From contig CAPBNZ010000089.1 of NCBI GenBank assembly GCA_948585895.1, positions 245 to 6,210 on the forward strand: a stretch of DNA of 5,966 nt, read 5' to 3'. Both the position numbers and the translations under genes were made by a program. This stretch comes from an uncultured Clostridia bacterium. GTDB lineage: Bacteria; Bacillota; Clostridia; TANB77; CAG-508. The stretch's first letter is position 1. Each line of letters begins with the position of its first letter. Below, one piece after another: positions 5,857-5,966 of the stretch. The notes under the pieces were generated by a model. The model was not told the DNA's origin and ran no database searches. It worked only from the letters and a program-made list of their open reading frames with translations.

Positions 5857-5966
5857 CCTCCAATTTCTTTTGTAATAAAATTAAATTTTATAAGTTTTTT
5901 ATATAATGCTTATAATCCTCTTTACATTTATATAAAAATTTTCTGGTAAAACCTATTTTTAGGAGT
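5857..5966 (-). other. Upstream region of the minus-strand operon
   Basis: No gene is visible between the first operon gene and the right edge. The region is almost pure A+T and contains the ribosome binding site (5857-5861), a candidate promoter and a dyad (listed separately). A short CCTATTTTTAGG hairpin at the extreme edge (about 5951-5963) may belong to something outside the window. Confidence 0.4.
5887..5915 (-). promoter_or_regulatory. Candidate promoter with overlapping 7-bp inverted repeat
   Basis: A perfect inverted repeat, TTATAAG at 5888-5894 and CTTATAA at 5909-5915, is separated by 14 bp. Read on the minus strand, TATAAA at 5887-5892 is a fair -10, and TTATAA, 17 bp upstream at 5910-5915, is a weak -35. 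The two promoter hexamers thus nearly coincide with the repeat arms. A protein binding the repeat would block the promoter, and the HTH gene just downstream is a natural candidate. In DNA this AT-rich both promoter and dyad may be partly chance. Confidence 0.35.

Overview
The window is very AT-rich DNA using the standard code (Trp is TGG, TGA is a stop), with strong AGGAGG-type ribosome binding sites. This points to a low-GC Firmicute, most likely a Clostridium-like spore former, because one gene is a full-length but degenerate relative of the sporulation regulator Spo0A. The gene mix looks like a mobile element: a topoisomerase III, an HNH protein, a phage-type regulator, a plasmid-type HTH/coiled-coil protein, an XRE repressor and several small unknowns in tight operons. 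It could be a plasmid, an integrative conjugative element or a prophage-like element. No relaxase, integrase, replicase or conjugation ATPase is present, so the type cannot be fixed.

Layout. Positions 1-121 hold no confident gene, only an open minus-strand frame running off the left edge. Positions 122-895 (minus) encode the Spo0A-like protein, whose phosphoacceptor aspartate is replaced by asparagine. It is divergent from a small XRE repressor gene (1041-1301, plus). The space between them has two extended -10 promoters and an 18-bp imperfect palindrome that may be the repressor's operator. The repressor gene converges on topB (1333-3423, minus), and a shared hairpin at 1285-1323 can terminate both.

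Everything from 1333 to 5849 is on the minus strand. In transcription order: a 169-residue HTH/coiled-coil protein, a 60-residue four-Cys protein, a 92-residue unknown, a 178-residue ArpU-like regulator, an HNH protein, a block of five consecutive hairpins ending in a UUCG-loop terminator (3686-3834), a 72-residue single-pass membrane protein, and topB. Gaps are mostly 14-40 nt and one pair overlaps by 14 nt. The hairpin block is the only real break, so it probably sets how much transcription from the upstream genes reaches the membrane protein and topB, or it is a separate small RNA.

The most interesting items are the phosphorylation-independent Spo0A-like protein paired with a repressor, and the hairpin array. 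Family calls come from motif recognition only; no database search was possible.
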